A DNA stretch of 64,000 nt, taken from an uncultured bacterium. GTDB taxonomy: Bacteria > DRYD01. The notes under the pieces were generated by a model. That model did not search any database, was not told the DNA's origin, and worked only from the letters and a program-made list of their open reading frames with translations. Position numbers and translations under genes: made by a program. Positions within the stretch are counted from its first letter, which is position 1; each line of letters opens with the position of its first letter. The stretch lies in NCBI GenBank assembly GCA_937139605.1, contig CAKZQG010000007.1:62001-126000 (forward strand), in the 5' to 3' direction. Below, piece by piece: positions 10,992 to 19,907 of this stretch.

Positions 10992-12656
10992 ATGCCAGAT
11001 TTTTTAAATTTTTTAATAAATAACTATACCCAACCAATAGAATATAAAGATATCTACTTAGGCATTAGTTTTAAATTACCATATTTTACAACTATAAAAC
11101 ATACAACACTAAATAAAACTTCTATAGATTTATTAAATTTTAATTTTTCAACCTTTAATAACATATCAATTAACTACTTAATAATAAGTGAAAAAATTAA
11201 TATAACAAACGAAAATATAGAAGAAATAATAAAAGAACTCCTAGAATTTATTAGCTTCCCAACAAAAGAAGGATACAAACTATATCTAATAGAACTTAAT
11301 AAAATACTCAAAAACCTTAATAACAATATAAAAGGAAAAACAATAGAACTAAACCTAGGTTCTGATATTTACATAAACAACCCACTTTTAATTATATCTG
11401 AAAAAATATTAGATTTTAGATTCTTATTCAGAAATCAATTCATATTTAAAGTAGAACTAGGAGTTAAATTTATAAATGAAAATGAATTAATAATTTATAT
11501 CTTACTAACCGACACATACGACATAAATAGATCTAATTGGTACAAAAATTTTGTCCTAAATTCTATAAAAATAGAAAATAAATTACCCTATATAAAATTC
11601 CCCATAAAAATAAACAACAAACCAATAGGAAGCATAAACTTAATAAAAATAGAAGCAAACAATACATTTAGTTTATTCAATTTAATAGATTATAAGCTAT
11701 ATCATTACATACTAAATTCACCAATTACTCTACAAAATGGAGAAATAATATTTAATGTAATTAATACATATACAGGTAGCCAAATAATAGCAGAACTTTC
11801 AAATTATTTAGGTAAAAATAAATTAAATTTTAACTTTAATCCCATACATAATTTAAATGATATTTTAAATATGTTATTTTATTTTTTTAATTTTTACTTA
11901 AATTTAAATATAGTTCCTGAAAACATATATAATATAAATTTAGACGATTTATATAATTACCTAATAAAACTGAGAAATATTAACTTTATCCCATTACTAA
12001 TAACTGCTATTAATTCAGATAAACCTACAATACTATTTCTTTATATTACAATAATATATAACACCATATTAATTAAATACCAAATATCATCCTATGAAAA
12101 AAATAACTCAAATAATATAAATGATTTTTTAATTATAACCACAAACATAATTAATAGTATAACATACGATATTTTATTTACATTTGAAAAAATTAATTAT
12201 ATAATAAACTTAGAAAAAACAGAACTGAAAAATTACAGAACAACCCAATCAGCATCAAGAGAAATATCAGATATAATATACAACGAACTAAAAAAGGAAA
12301 GACAACACAAAGCCGATCTATATAACAAAGTTAGGCAAACTAATGAATATAGTAGTAAAATATTTAGAGAAATACAAAATGATTTTGAAAAAGATAGAGA
12401 AGCATTTACAAATGCTTTTTCTGCTGCTATTAACAACGAAACTTATGCTAAAGATCCAATAACTAACCAAATTTATAGAGTTCCCGCTTCTAGTGGTTTT
12501 GATAATGTAGAATACTATAGAGATAATTATAATTACTATTCTATTCCCGATATATTCCAAGTAAAAAGCTATGACTATCAAACTAAGCAATACTTAGAAT
12601 CTCAAGGATATAAAAAAATGAGAACAGATAATTTCGGTTTTGTTTATGAAGAATAA
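10992..12656 (+). CDS. Large protein of unknown function with C-terminal coiled coil
   Basis: A 554-residue protein without signal peptide or recognised domain. The first ~390 residues alternate beta-like and helical Asn/Ile-rich segments. Residues about 405-470 (ASREISDIIYNELKKER onward) are charged and helical, probably a coiled coil, with normal Ala, Gln and Arg content unlike the rest. The final ~80 residues contain DPITNQIYRVPASSGFDNVEYY, a pattern (polar turn, 'dP.tg..y.vP..fd.v') like a small beta domain found at the end of various uncharacterised proteins. GAGG lies 6 nt upstream of the ATG. It follows the deacetylase gene by 54 nt on the same strand. Confidence 0.6.
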   Translation: MPDFLNFLINNYTQPIEYKDIYLGISFKLPYFTTIKHTTLNKTSIDLLNFNFSTFNNISINYLIISEKINITNENIEEIIKELLEFISFPTKEGYKLYLIELNKILKNLNNNIKGKTIELNLGSDIYINNPLLIISEKILDFRFLFRNQFIFKVELGVKFINENELIIYILLTDTYDINRSNWYKNFVLNSIKIENKLPYIKFPIKINNKPIGSINLIKIEANNTFSLFNLIDYKLYHYILNSPITLQNGEIIFNVINTYTGSQIIAELSNYLGKNKLNFNFNPIHNLNDILNMLFYFFNFYLNLNIVPENIYNINLDDLYNYLIKLRNINFIPLLITAINSDKPTILFLYITIIYNTILIKYQISSYEKNNSNNINDFLIITTNIINSITYDILFTFEKINYIINLEKTELKNYRTTQSASREISDIIYNELKKERQHKADLYNKVRQTNEYSSKIFREIQNDFEKDREAFTNAFSAAINNETYAKDPITNQIYRVPASSGFDNVEYYRDNYNYYSIPDIFQVKSYDYQTKQYLESQGYKKMRTDNFGFVYEE

Positions 12657-12834
12657 TCTATAATTTTCTTAAATTTCTAATTACTCTATCTAATTATTTT
12701 AATTATTTTTATTAAAAATATTTAATAATTAATCCCATTATTTTCCTAATATTAGATAACACCTAAAATTAATACTTTAAGGATTATTATTTAAAATTTT
12801 ATAATATAAAAAATAGAGATAGAGAAAAAACATT
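12657..12834. other. Non-coding A+T-rich gap before the RNB gene
   Basis: There is no convincing gene, hairpin with a T-run, or repeat in this stretch. It separates the large unknown protein from the out-of-frame upstream part of the RNB exonuclease gene. The rest of the apparent gap (12835-13208) looks coding and is listed separately. Confidence 0.5.
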
Positions 12835-13208
12835 ATGTTAAAATTTAAAATTAAATTTAATATATTTACAATTTTATTAGCTAAACAGAATTTTTTTATT
12901 TACTTTATTTTTATAATCCCCAAAAAAGACATTAGTAATATAAGTAAATTAGTTAATAATTTAAATAAAATAAAAATAATATTAAAAAAACAGGACTAAA
13001 ATCAATTACAAAAATTTCATTATTATATCTACATTTTAAATTAATTGATACCAATAAATCAGTAATAATATCAAATAAAAAACCAATTATCTATAATAAA
13101 AAAACAATTTTATTTTCTTTAATTTTAAGAAATTATATATCAGATAAAATCAAATTAAAAAGTAAAAAACTGCTAATTTCCTTAGAAATAATAAAAATAA
13201 TTACAATA
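12835..13208 (+). pseudogene. Out-of-frame 5' part of the RNB exonuclease gene
   Basis: An ATG at 12835 opens 54 codons, ending at TAA 12997. The downstream RNB frame is itself open from 12969 through 13209 (80 codons) yet has no ATG, GTG or TTG, which is very unlikely by chance at this base composition. The two frames can be joined at a run of seven A (12984-12990): one extra A, or a -1 slip on A_AAA_AAA, would give a continuous protein of about 569 residues. The translated upstream part resembles no domain I know, so the join is inferred from open-frame length alone. Confidence 0.45.
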
Positions 13209-14543
13209 ATGCTATTAATATTAAGAACATTTATAAAACTAAGAAAAAAACAGATAAACAAAATAAAAAAACTAATATCAAACTATGAAAAAGAGATTTT
13301 TTGTAGTTTAACAAAAATAGATTACAAAAATTATTATATATATAAAACCAAAATAGATAAAAGCTATATTTATAGGGATATAGAATTTAACTATAAGTAT
13401 GTAAAAAATAGCAGAGCTTTACTAAGTAGTTATAATTTTATAAGTATAGATGAAGAAAATACAATAGAAATAGATGATGCTATATGTATAAATAGAACTA
13501 ATAACAAAATGGAAATTCTAATAGGAATAATAGATTTAAGCGAATATATTCCCCTTTCCTTATTTCACTTAGCCTATAATAACCAATCTTCATTATATTT
13601 TACATATAATAACTTTTATATGTTAATAGATAAAAATATAATAAGAAATTTTTCATTAGTAAAAAATAGCATAAAACCTGCTATAATTTTTAGATTATTA
13701 TTTTCAAAGGACTTTGAATTAATGAGCTTCGATTTTGATTTTAAATTAATAAAAATAAAAGAAAATATTTCATATAATTTTGCTGATAAATATAAAATAC
13801 TTAGCGAATATAATTTAAATGAATTAGCTAATAAATTATTAGAAAATAGATTAAAAAAAGGCGGTATTTTTTTTAATGTTCCCAAAATTAAGTTAGATAA
13901 AAACCTTAAAAAAATAGAATTAATTTATTTTAATAAAGGATACAGATTTATAATTCAGGAATTAATGATTTTAACGAATTATATAACTTCAAAAATAGCC
14001 ATCAAAAATAGTATTCCTTTTATTTATTTACATAATAATACTAATTTAGATTGTACTATCCAAGGAAAAACAATTAGCAATCCCTTAGAGATATATAATA
14101 TAACCAAAACAGTAGATATTTCTTATTACTCTTTAGAAAAAAGGAATCATAATTTAATAGGTTTAGAAAGTTATAGTCATATAACAAGCCCAATTAGAAG
14201 ATTCATAGATATAATAAACCAAAGGCAATTACTTTCCCTATTTTACAACACCGACCCATATTATAATAAATCTGAACTTCAAGAATTCATAAAGATAGCT
14301 AACAACGAAAATATAAATCGAAATAATTTATATAAAAATTATTACAAAATCTATTTAAAATATTTTCTATACATTAACAATATAAAAACTCTAAAAGGAT
14401 ATATAACAGACATAAAAGGAAATACAATAAGAATATACTTAAGCGAATATTTTATAGAAATAGAAGGAAATATAAATGATATTGAAATACTAGAAGGCCA
14501 ATTAAAAACAAACCAAGAAATTCTATTTAAATTCTTATTTTAA
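13209..14543 (+). CDS. RNB-domain exoribonuclease (RNase II/R family), 5' end out of frame
   Basis: The protein degrades RNA 3' to 5'. The catalytic motif FISIDEENTIEIDDAI (about 77-92) matches 'TIDxxxTxDIDDA' of RNase II, with one acidic residue changed from Asp to Glu; the essential Asp pair is kept. The late motif YSHITSPIRRFIDI matches 'Y.HFTSPIRRY.D' including the catalytic Arg. A C-terminal S1-like part is short. From the first in-frame ATG the product has 444 residues and lacks the cold-shock-like RNA-binding domains of RNase R. The frame is open for 80 codons further upstream, so the true N-terminus is probably longer (see 12835-13208). It ends 28 nt before a convergent gene. Confidence 0.8.
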   Translation: MLLILRTFIKLRKKQINKIKKLISNYEKEIFCSLTKIDYKNYYIYKTKIDKSYIYRDIEFNYKYVKNSRALLSSYNFISIDEENTIEIDDAICINRTNNKMEILIGIIDLSEYIPLSLFHLAYNNQSSLYFTYNNFYMLIDKNIIRNFSLVKNSIKPAIIFRLLFSKDFELMSFDFDFKLIKIKENISYNFADKYKILSEYNLNELANKLLENRLKKGGIFFNVPKIKLDKNLKKIELIYFNKGYRFIIQELMILTNYITSKIAIKNSIPFIYLHNNTNLDCTIQGKTISNPLEIYNITKTVDISYYSLEKRNHNLIGLESYSHITSPIRRFIDIINQRQLLSLFYNTDPYYNKSELQEFIKIANNENINRNNLYKNYYKIYLKYFLYINNIKTLKGYITDIKGNTIRIYLSEYFIEIEGNINDIEILEGQLKTNQEILFKFLF

Positions 14544-14571
14544 TTTTTTATCATTATCTAAAAAGAAGTAA

Positions 14572-15768
14572 CTATTTTTTTAGATAAATACAATTCAAAC
14601 TATCTATTTTATTTAAAATAATATTTTTTAAACAATGAGCAATATGATCAATACTTTTTTCAATTTCTATATGTGATTTATAATAAGAATATAATTTATC
14701 TTGAGAATCTAGAAAAAATTCTTTTGATATTCTTTGTTTAAATAAATTCTCTAAATTTTCTTTATTTGTAGCTCTTTCAAAGAAATTAATATCTCCTAAT
14801 TGATCTGAAAAAGCATAATTTTTATTTTTAGAATATAGCCAATCATAAATTATAAATGGACACCCAGCTGCTGCTGCCTCTATACTAGCTACCGAAACAT
14901 CACATATCAACAACTTCGAAAATTTTAAAACTTTATAAATATTTTCAGCATTATCAATCAAAATAACATTATTATGTTTTAAAATATACCTATATTCTAA
15001 CTCAATTTCTCTTCTTATATGTGGCTTAAATAAAAAAATATAATCCTTAAACTTTGCTATTAAATAATCCAATGATTTATAAAATTCAACAAAATATTCA
15101 AAATCCTGATATAAATAATATCCCCTCTGAAAATAAGAACCAGCTAAAACGATAAAATTCCTATATTCCCACGATAAAACTTCCTCCCTCTGAAAAAATG
15201 GTGAACCAGTTAAGATAACGTTAGTTTCCCCAGATTCTAAATAACTATTATTTAATAAATTTTCTAAGGATTTTCTACCAAACATAAAATAATAATCATA
15301 ATTAATACTACTAAAAAGCTGAGTAGAAAAAGTAACAGAATGAGAAATATTAATTAATTTTACCTTCTTCTTATTAATATAATTTTTAAAATGTCTAGGT
15401 AGAGTATCAACTTGTAAAATAATAATTTTAGGATTATATTTTTTTATAACAAAATAAATAATCAAAAATAATACAACTGTTTTAAAATGAATAAATCCAA
15501 AATTTAAAATATAATTTTTAAAATCTTCAAAATCTTTAGATAAACATTCAACTGAAATCCCAATAGATTCCAATTTTGCTATTAACTCCCTTAGTCTATA
15601 ACATCCTATAGGATAAAATAGCAGAAAAACTATATCTTTTTTTTCTTTTTTTACAACATCTTTTTTAAATATGATCTTTTCAAAAATAAAAAGTATAAAA
15701 TCAATAACATCTAAAAAACTCCAAAAAATTTCTATTATATAACGCTTAAATAATTTTCTTATACCCAT
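14572..15768 (-). CDS. Glycosyl/glycerophosphotransferase-like protein (GT-B fold)
   Basis: A 398-residue protein, last gene of the nonulosonate part of the glycan locus. The C-terminal half has a GT-B nucleotide-donor site: FLFKPHIRREIE, then ILIDNAENIYKVLKFSKLLICDVSVASIEAAAAGCPFIIYD, very like CDP-glycerol glycerophosphotransferases and related capsule transferases (Glyphos_transf type). INISHSV near 143 is also typical. The N-terminus has hydrophobic helices (about 10-30 and 95-110), suggesting membrane association. It may transfer a CMP-activated nonulosonic acid or another nucleotide-linked unit, but the donor cannot be told from sequence. It lies 20 nt after the aminotransferase gene and is likely in the same operon. 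Confidence 0.65.
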   Translation of the reverse strand: MGIRKLFKRYIIEIFWSFLDVIDFILFIFEKIIFKKDVVKKEKKDIVFLLFYPIGCYRLRELIAKLESIGISVECLSKDFEDFKNYILNFGFIHFKTVVLFLIIYFVIKKYNPKIIILQVDTLPRHFKNYINKKKVKLINISHSVTFSTQLFSSINYDYYFMFGRKSLENLLNNSYLESGETNVILTGSPFFQREEVLSWEYRNFIVLAGSYFQRGYYLYQDFEYFVEFYKSLDYLIAKFKDYIFLFKPHIRREIELEYRYILKHNNVILIDNAENIYKVLKFSKLLICDVSVASIEAAAAGCPFIIYDWLYSKNKNYAFSDQLGDINFFERATNKENLENLFKQRISKEFFLDSQDKLYSYYKSHIEIEKSIDHIAHCLKNIILNKIDSLNCIYLKK

Positions 15769-15788
15769 TTTATTGATATTTAATTTAA

Positions 15789-17138
15789 TTAATTATACTT
15801 TCTAAAAACTGGTTTAACAACATGCCCTTTCAAATATTTTTGATATCCATCTTCTAAAGCTAGAGAATAAATCTTTAAAGCATGATCTAATGCCAAAGAT
15901 GTTTTTTCCAATTCCTCCTCCTTATGACTAAAAGATAAAGAAATCCATGGAATAATAACCCCCTTATTAATCATTTCCTGCATAAATAAAGTTTTAAAAG
16001 CTAAAGAGTTCTGTTTATCTCGATCCAAAGTTACATAATATGGGGAACAATCAACACCAAAAGCTTTAAAATAATCCTGAATTCCAAAATCTTTTGCTTT
16101 TTCATTAAACAGCTTAATTAATTTATTTCCATAATTCCAAATATGTTGTATAACATTTTCTTGCTTAATAATATTAACTGTAGCAATAAAAGCAGCTAAT
16201 GAAGACATCTCTGCTCCATGAGTAGTAGATAATAAAAAAACCCTTTCTTGGCCTTCAAATTCTATAGAACCTAATCTCATAAACTCTTTTTTACCTGCTA
16301 AAGCAGCTAAAGAAAATCCATTAGCCATAGCTTTCCCAAAAATACACAAATCAGGTTCCACTTTATAATAATAATGGGCACCTTTAATATGCCATCTAAA
16401 ACCAGTTATAGTTTCATCAAGAATAAACAAAGCCCCATTTTTATGACAAATCTCCTTAACCTTTTGTAAATATCCCTCTGGAGGATGAAAAGTAGTAGCA
16501 GGTTCCATTATAATACAAGCGATTTTCTGATCATACTGTTGAAATAACCTTTCTAAATCAGAAACATCATTATATCTAAATGTTTTAGTTAAATTTTTAA
16601 TAGCCTCTGGGACTCCTTTATTCATTAAAGTAGTACCAATAAACCAATCATCAAAACTAAAAAAAGGATGATCAGAACAACAAGCTACTAAATCCCTACC
16701 AGTATAAGCTCTTGCAAGCTTTATAGCAGCAGTAGTAGCATTAGAAGCGTTCTTACAAAATTTTACCATATCAACAGAAGGAATCAAATTAACAAAAAGC
16801 TCTGCTGCTTGTAATTCCAATAAAGAAGGTCTAGTCAGATTATTCCCCATTTTTATCGCATTTTCTATAACAAAATTATCAACAAATTCATAAGAATAAC
16901 CTAATATAACAGACCGCAAAGCCATTCCATAATCTAGATATTTATTATCATTTATATCATAAACATAAGCCCCTTTCCCTCTCTTTAAAATATGAGGAGC
17001 ATTTAAAGGAAATTGATCAAACCCCCGAGAATAAGTATGCGCACCACCTGGAATAACTCTCAGTAACCTTTTTAAATATTTATCATTATCAAATTGTTGA
17101 TCATTTAAACTTTTCTTACTCACGTAAAAAACCTCCAT
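15789..17138 (-). CDS. Class III aminotransferase, glutamate-1-semialdehyde aminomutase-like
   Basis: A PLP-dependent enzyme of the GSAM group. IPGGAHTYSRG (29-39) is the family N-terminal signature, ASNATTAAIKLAR (131-143) binds the cofactor phosphate, LDETITGFR (240-248) gives the pyridine-N Asp, and FGKAMANGF (267-275) holds the Schiff-base Lys, about 269. Length 449 fits. Genes of this type often accompany CMP-nonulosonate genes rather than haem genes; here it overlaps the oxidoreductase upstream by 23 nt. I infer a sugar-modifying amination, in a pair with the preceding Gfo/Idh/MocA dehydrogenase that would first make a keto group. A true haem-pathway hemL role is less likely in this context. 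Confidence 0.8.
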   Translation of the reverse strand: MEVFYVSKKSLNDQQFDNDKYLKRLLRVIPGGAHTYSRGFDQFPLNAPHILKRGKGAYVYDINDNKYLDYGMALRSVILGYSYEFVDNFVIENAIKMGNNLTRPSLLELQAAELFVNLIPSVDMVKFCKNASNATTAAIKLARAYTGRDLVACCSDHPFFSFDDWFIGTTLMNKGVPEAIKNLTKTFRYNDVSDLERLFQQYDQKIACIIMEPATTFHPPEGYLQKVKEICHKNGALFILDETITGFRWHIKGAHYYYKVEPDLCIFGKAMANGFSLAALAGKKEFMRLGSIEFEGQERVFLLSTTHGAEMSSLAAFIATVNIIKQENVIQHIWNYGNKLIKLFNEKAKDFGIQDYFKAFGVDCSPYYVTLDRDKQNSLAFKTLFMQEMINKGVIIPWISLSFSHKEEELEKTSLALDHALKIYSLALEDGYQKYLKGHVVKPVFRKYN

Positions 17139-18123
17139 CTGAATCTTCTATTTTTTTTAATAATTCTAATACTTTTATATCATTGTCTAAATTATTAGGA
17201 AAAGGTATATTATTAACGATAGAATCAATAAAAGCTTTTGTTTCTTTAACATACATATCTTCTATTATATTTTTATTATATCCACTAGCAGCTTCACTCT
17301 CTGGCTGATAATATATTATAAACCTTTTATTTATAGCATCAAATAATTCAAAATAATTTTTATTCCAATCCCATCTAATTTGTGCATACTCTAAATTAAT
17401 AGTCAAACTCCTAGTAGCATATCTTGAAGTAACATCTACTAAAATATTTCCGAAAATATGTTTATCCTTAAATTTAAGTAAAAAAGCATAAGTATCATCA
17501 ATATTAATACCAATATCAATTGTTTTTCCAAAAAAACCTTTAATTTCTGAAGGAAAGCCAAAGACATCAACTATCCAAGATAATTCAAAAGCAACAATTT
17601 CTCTAGCTCCTCCTGTTTCCCTCTTACTTACGTAAAAATCTTTTATATCTTCCCATGGATGCCAATCTGGCAAATACTGTCCAGAATGATACAAAAAATT
17701 AGAAACTTTTCCATATTCTCCATTTAGAATTATTTCTCTTATTTCATTAATAACAGGATGAAATTTAAATGTTAAAGAAGGAGCAATAAGGACATTTTTA
17801 TTACTAGATAATAAATAATTTTTTATTTCTATACTATGTTCAAGTATAACACTAGCCTCAACAAAAACAGGAATATTCCTATTTATAGCCCAAATAACAT
17901 ATTCTTTATGACGATCTGGAGGAGTACAAACAAAAATTGCCTCAAAATTTAAATATTCAATTTCTTTAAAATTAGTAAAAGTAGTGATGTTAAATAAATT
18001 ACTAACCTGATTAGATCTTTCATAATTTATATCATATCCAATTATTTCATTAAAACCTAATTTTTTAAGGCATCTTATTCTCCTTTTTCCCATTGATCCT
18101 AAACCAATTACTAAAAACCTCAT
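17116..18123 (-). CDS. Gfo/Idh/MocA-family NAD(P)-dependent oxidoreductase
   Basis: A 335-residue sugar dehydrogenase-like protein. The N-terminal Rossmann motif is VIGLGSMGKRRIR (5-17), followed by FVCTPPDRHKEYV (about 84-96), the family's 'CTP...H' element. The usual 'EKP' catalytic motif reads VEASV here, so the lysine is missing and activity or substrate may differ. The C-terminal half is the typical alpha/beta substrate domain (TGGAREIVAFELSWIVD near 150). It overlaps the CMP-transferase gene upstream by 4 nt and the aminotransferase downstream by 23 nt, so the three are translationally coupled. It probably oxidises a hydroxyl of a nonulosonic acid or a precursor. Confidence 0.8.
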   Translation of the reverse strand: MRFLVIGLGSMGKRRIRCLKKLGFNEIIGYDINYERSNQVSNLFNITTFTNFKEIEYLNFEAIFVCTPPDRHKEYVIWAINRNIPVFVEASVILEHSIEIKNYLLSSNKNVLIAPSLTFKFHPVINEIREIILNGEYGKVSNFLYHSGQYLPDWHPWEDIKDFYVSKRETGGAREIVAFELSWIVDVFGFPSEIKGFFGKTIDIGINIDDTYAFLLKFKDKHIFGNILVDVTSRYATRSLTINLEYAQIRWDWNKNYFELFDAINKRFIIYYQPESEAASGYNKNIIEDMYVKETKAFIDSIVNNIPFPNNLDNDIKVLELLKKIEDSDGGFLRE

Positions 18124-18833
18124 AAAACCTCCTTGTTTAACAAATAATTTAATATATTTTCTACAGCTAAAAAATCAAAGATATCATCTATTTCATAACA
18201 TTGAAATTTTTCTATTAAAATATACCCAGTTCTATCACTAAGAAAATCTTTCTGCTTTAATAAAACATCAACTTTCGAAATATAAGCCACACCGTATGGA
18301 AAAAAAACTTTAGGATAATCCTGTCTTCTATTAATTCTCTGACTTACTTCCAAAAATGGCTTTACATATATTCCATCTATTTTTTTCATAACTAAAGGAT
18401 TCTCTAAATAAACCTCCCCTAAAGATATTAAAGAATCATATAAATTATAATTATCAATTAATTTAGTGATAAAATTATCTATATCGTTTTTCTTTCTTAT
18501 AGGAGAAGTTGGTTCTAAAAGTATTACTACATCATAATTTTGTTCTACATTTTCTAAAACGTTAATTACAACATCAATAGTAGGAGTTTCATCTTTAGCT
18601 AAGTCAGCTGGCCTTAAGAAAGGTACATCTGCCCCAGCTTCTTTAGCTATTTTAGCAATTTCAATATCTTCTGTAGAAACCACTACTCTATCAATATACT
18701 TAGAATTCAAAGCCTGCTCTATTGACCAAACTATTAAAGGCTTTCCCAATAACAATTTTATATTTTTTTTTGGTAACCCTTTACTACCCCCTCTAGCAGG
18801 AATTATAGCTAATATTTTCTTATCTTTATACAT
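18120..18833 (-). CDS. legF: CMP-nonulosonate (acylneuraminate-type) cytidylyltransferase
   Basis: This activates a nonulosonic acid with CTP. It has IIPARGGSKGLPKKN (the NeuA/KdsB family loop), SIEQAL, RVVVSTEDIEIA, FLRPADLAKDETPT and LLEPTSPIRKKNDI, all in the expected order. I place the start at 18833 (protein MYKDKKILAII) because AAAGGGAGGT lies 8 nt before it; the frame is open back to 18884, but that start has no ribosome site and would lengthen the overlap. With this start the gene overlaps the upstream CBS gene by only 8 nt. The neighbours (synthase, hydrolysing epimerase, dehydratase, CBS-nucleotidyltransferase) point to legionaminic acid or a close relative rather than sialic acid. 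Confidence 0.87.
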   Translation of the reverse strand: MYKDKKILAIIPARGGSKGLPKKNIKLLLGKPLIVWSIEQALNSKYIDRVVVSTEDIEIAKIAKEAGADVPFLRPADLAKDETPTIDVVINVLENVEQNYDVVILLEPTSPIRKKNDIDNFITKLIDNYNLYDSLISLGEVYLENPLVMKKIDGIYVKPFLEVSQRINRRQDYPKVFFPYGVAYISKVDVLLKQKDFLSDRTGYILIEKFQCYEIDDIFDFLAVENILNYLLNKEVL

Positions 18834-19863
18834 AGTCAACCTCCCTTTGATAAGTTTCCAATTCCCCAAAATCAATGTAATCACTTGCCATTACAGGATA
18901 GGAAATAACTTTTTCCTTATTTTCTATTAGAATATGCATAAGATTAGGCATATCTAATTTTATTTTCTCATTTATATATTCAAAAACTTTATCTTTTAAG
19001 ATATAAACACCTGTATTAACTATAAAAGTATATTCAGGTTTTTCTATAATCTTTTCTATAACTCCGTTTTCCTTAATACTAACAACACCATAAGGAATCC
19101 TATAATAATTAACAGAAGTTATGGAAGTTAAAATAGCATCATTACTTTTATGATAATTAAAAATTTCAAAATAATTTACTTTTAAAAGTATATCACAATT
19201 AGATACAAAAAAATCAGTATTAATTTTTTGTTTTAAATAATACAAGCTTCCTGCAGTTCCTAAAAAATTATCCTCCCATATAAAATCAACTTCATAATCT
19301 TTTTCCATACTATTAAAATAAGTTTCAATTATTTTACCCTTATAATTCAAGGTAATATAAAATTTTCTAATTCCAAATTTTTTAAAGGAATCTATAACAT
19401 TTTCTATAAGAGTTTTTCCTTTTAGAGGTAATAAAGGCTTAGGCAAAACTTTAGTAAAAGGGCTCATCCTTAACCCCTTTCCTCCAGCCATAATTACTAC
19501 AGGAACATCTAATTTAATATCATATTCCAAAACTTCATAAAAATCTGTCCATTTATAGTAATTAATTACTTCTTTATTTTCATTAACAACAGGTAGTAGT
19601 TCTATCTTATATTTAAAAATAATTTCCCTAGCTTTATCTATTTCATTAATATAAATATATTTACATTTTTTATTAAAAATACTATCAATATTACCCTCTA
19701 AACTTCCTGTTTTTAAAATATACCTTCTAATATCACCATCAGTTAAAGTTCCAATTAATTTTTTATTTTCATCGACAACCAAAAGTACCTTCTCACCTGT
19801 TTCATCTAATTTTTTTAAAGCTTCAAGAATTTTTGCATTAGGTTTTACAAAAATATCTTTCAT
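18826..19863 (-). CDS. ptmE: CBS-domain sugar-1-phosphate nucleotidyltransferase (PtmE-like)
   Basis: The protein has two CBS motifs at the N-terminus (about 1-120; GTLTDGDIRRYILKTG is a typical CBS segment) fused to a nucleotidyltransferase domain starting VVIMAGGKGLRMSPFTKVLPKPLLP (about 132-156). The fusion matches PtmE of Campylobacter, which makes GDP-glucosamine for the legionaminic acid pathway, so I infer a GDP-linked route. Metal- and sugar-binding segments (SNCDILLKVNYFE, NTGVYILKD) are present. Length is 345. CBS domains usually sense adenine nucleotides. The gene follows the acetyltransferase by 44 nt and overlaps the CMP-transferase start. Confidence 0.83.
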   Translation of the reverse strand: MKDIFVKPNAKILEALKKLDETGEKVLLVVDENKKLIGTLTDGDIRRYILKTGSLEGNIDSIFNKKCKYIYINEIDKAREIIFKYKIELLPVVNENKEVINYYKWTDFYEVLEYDIKLDVPVVIMAGGKGLRMSPFTKVLPKPLLPLKGKTLIENVIDSFKKFGIRKFYITLNYKGKIIETYFNSMEKDYEVDFIWEDNFLGTAGSLYYLKQKINTDFFVSNCDILLKVNYFEIFNYHKSNDAILTSITSVNYYRIPYGVVSIKENGVIEKIIEKPEYTFIVNTGVYILKDKVFEYINEKIKLDMPNLMHILIENKEKVISYPVMASDYIDFGELETYQREVDYV

Positions 19864-19907
19864 TAAAAATTCCTCCTTAAAAAAATATTAACAAGATAAT
19901 TATGTAA

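Noticed and set aside
12984-12990. Certain programmed -1 frameshift in the RNB gene
   Set aside because: The slippery A7 is there, but I see no downstream stem, and similar breaks at other runs favour indels or sequencing error. Kept only as one hypothesis.
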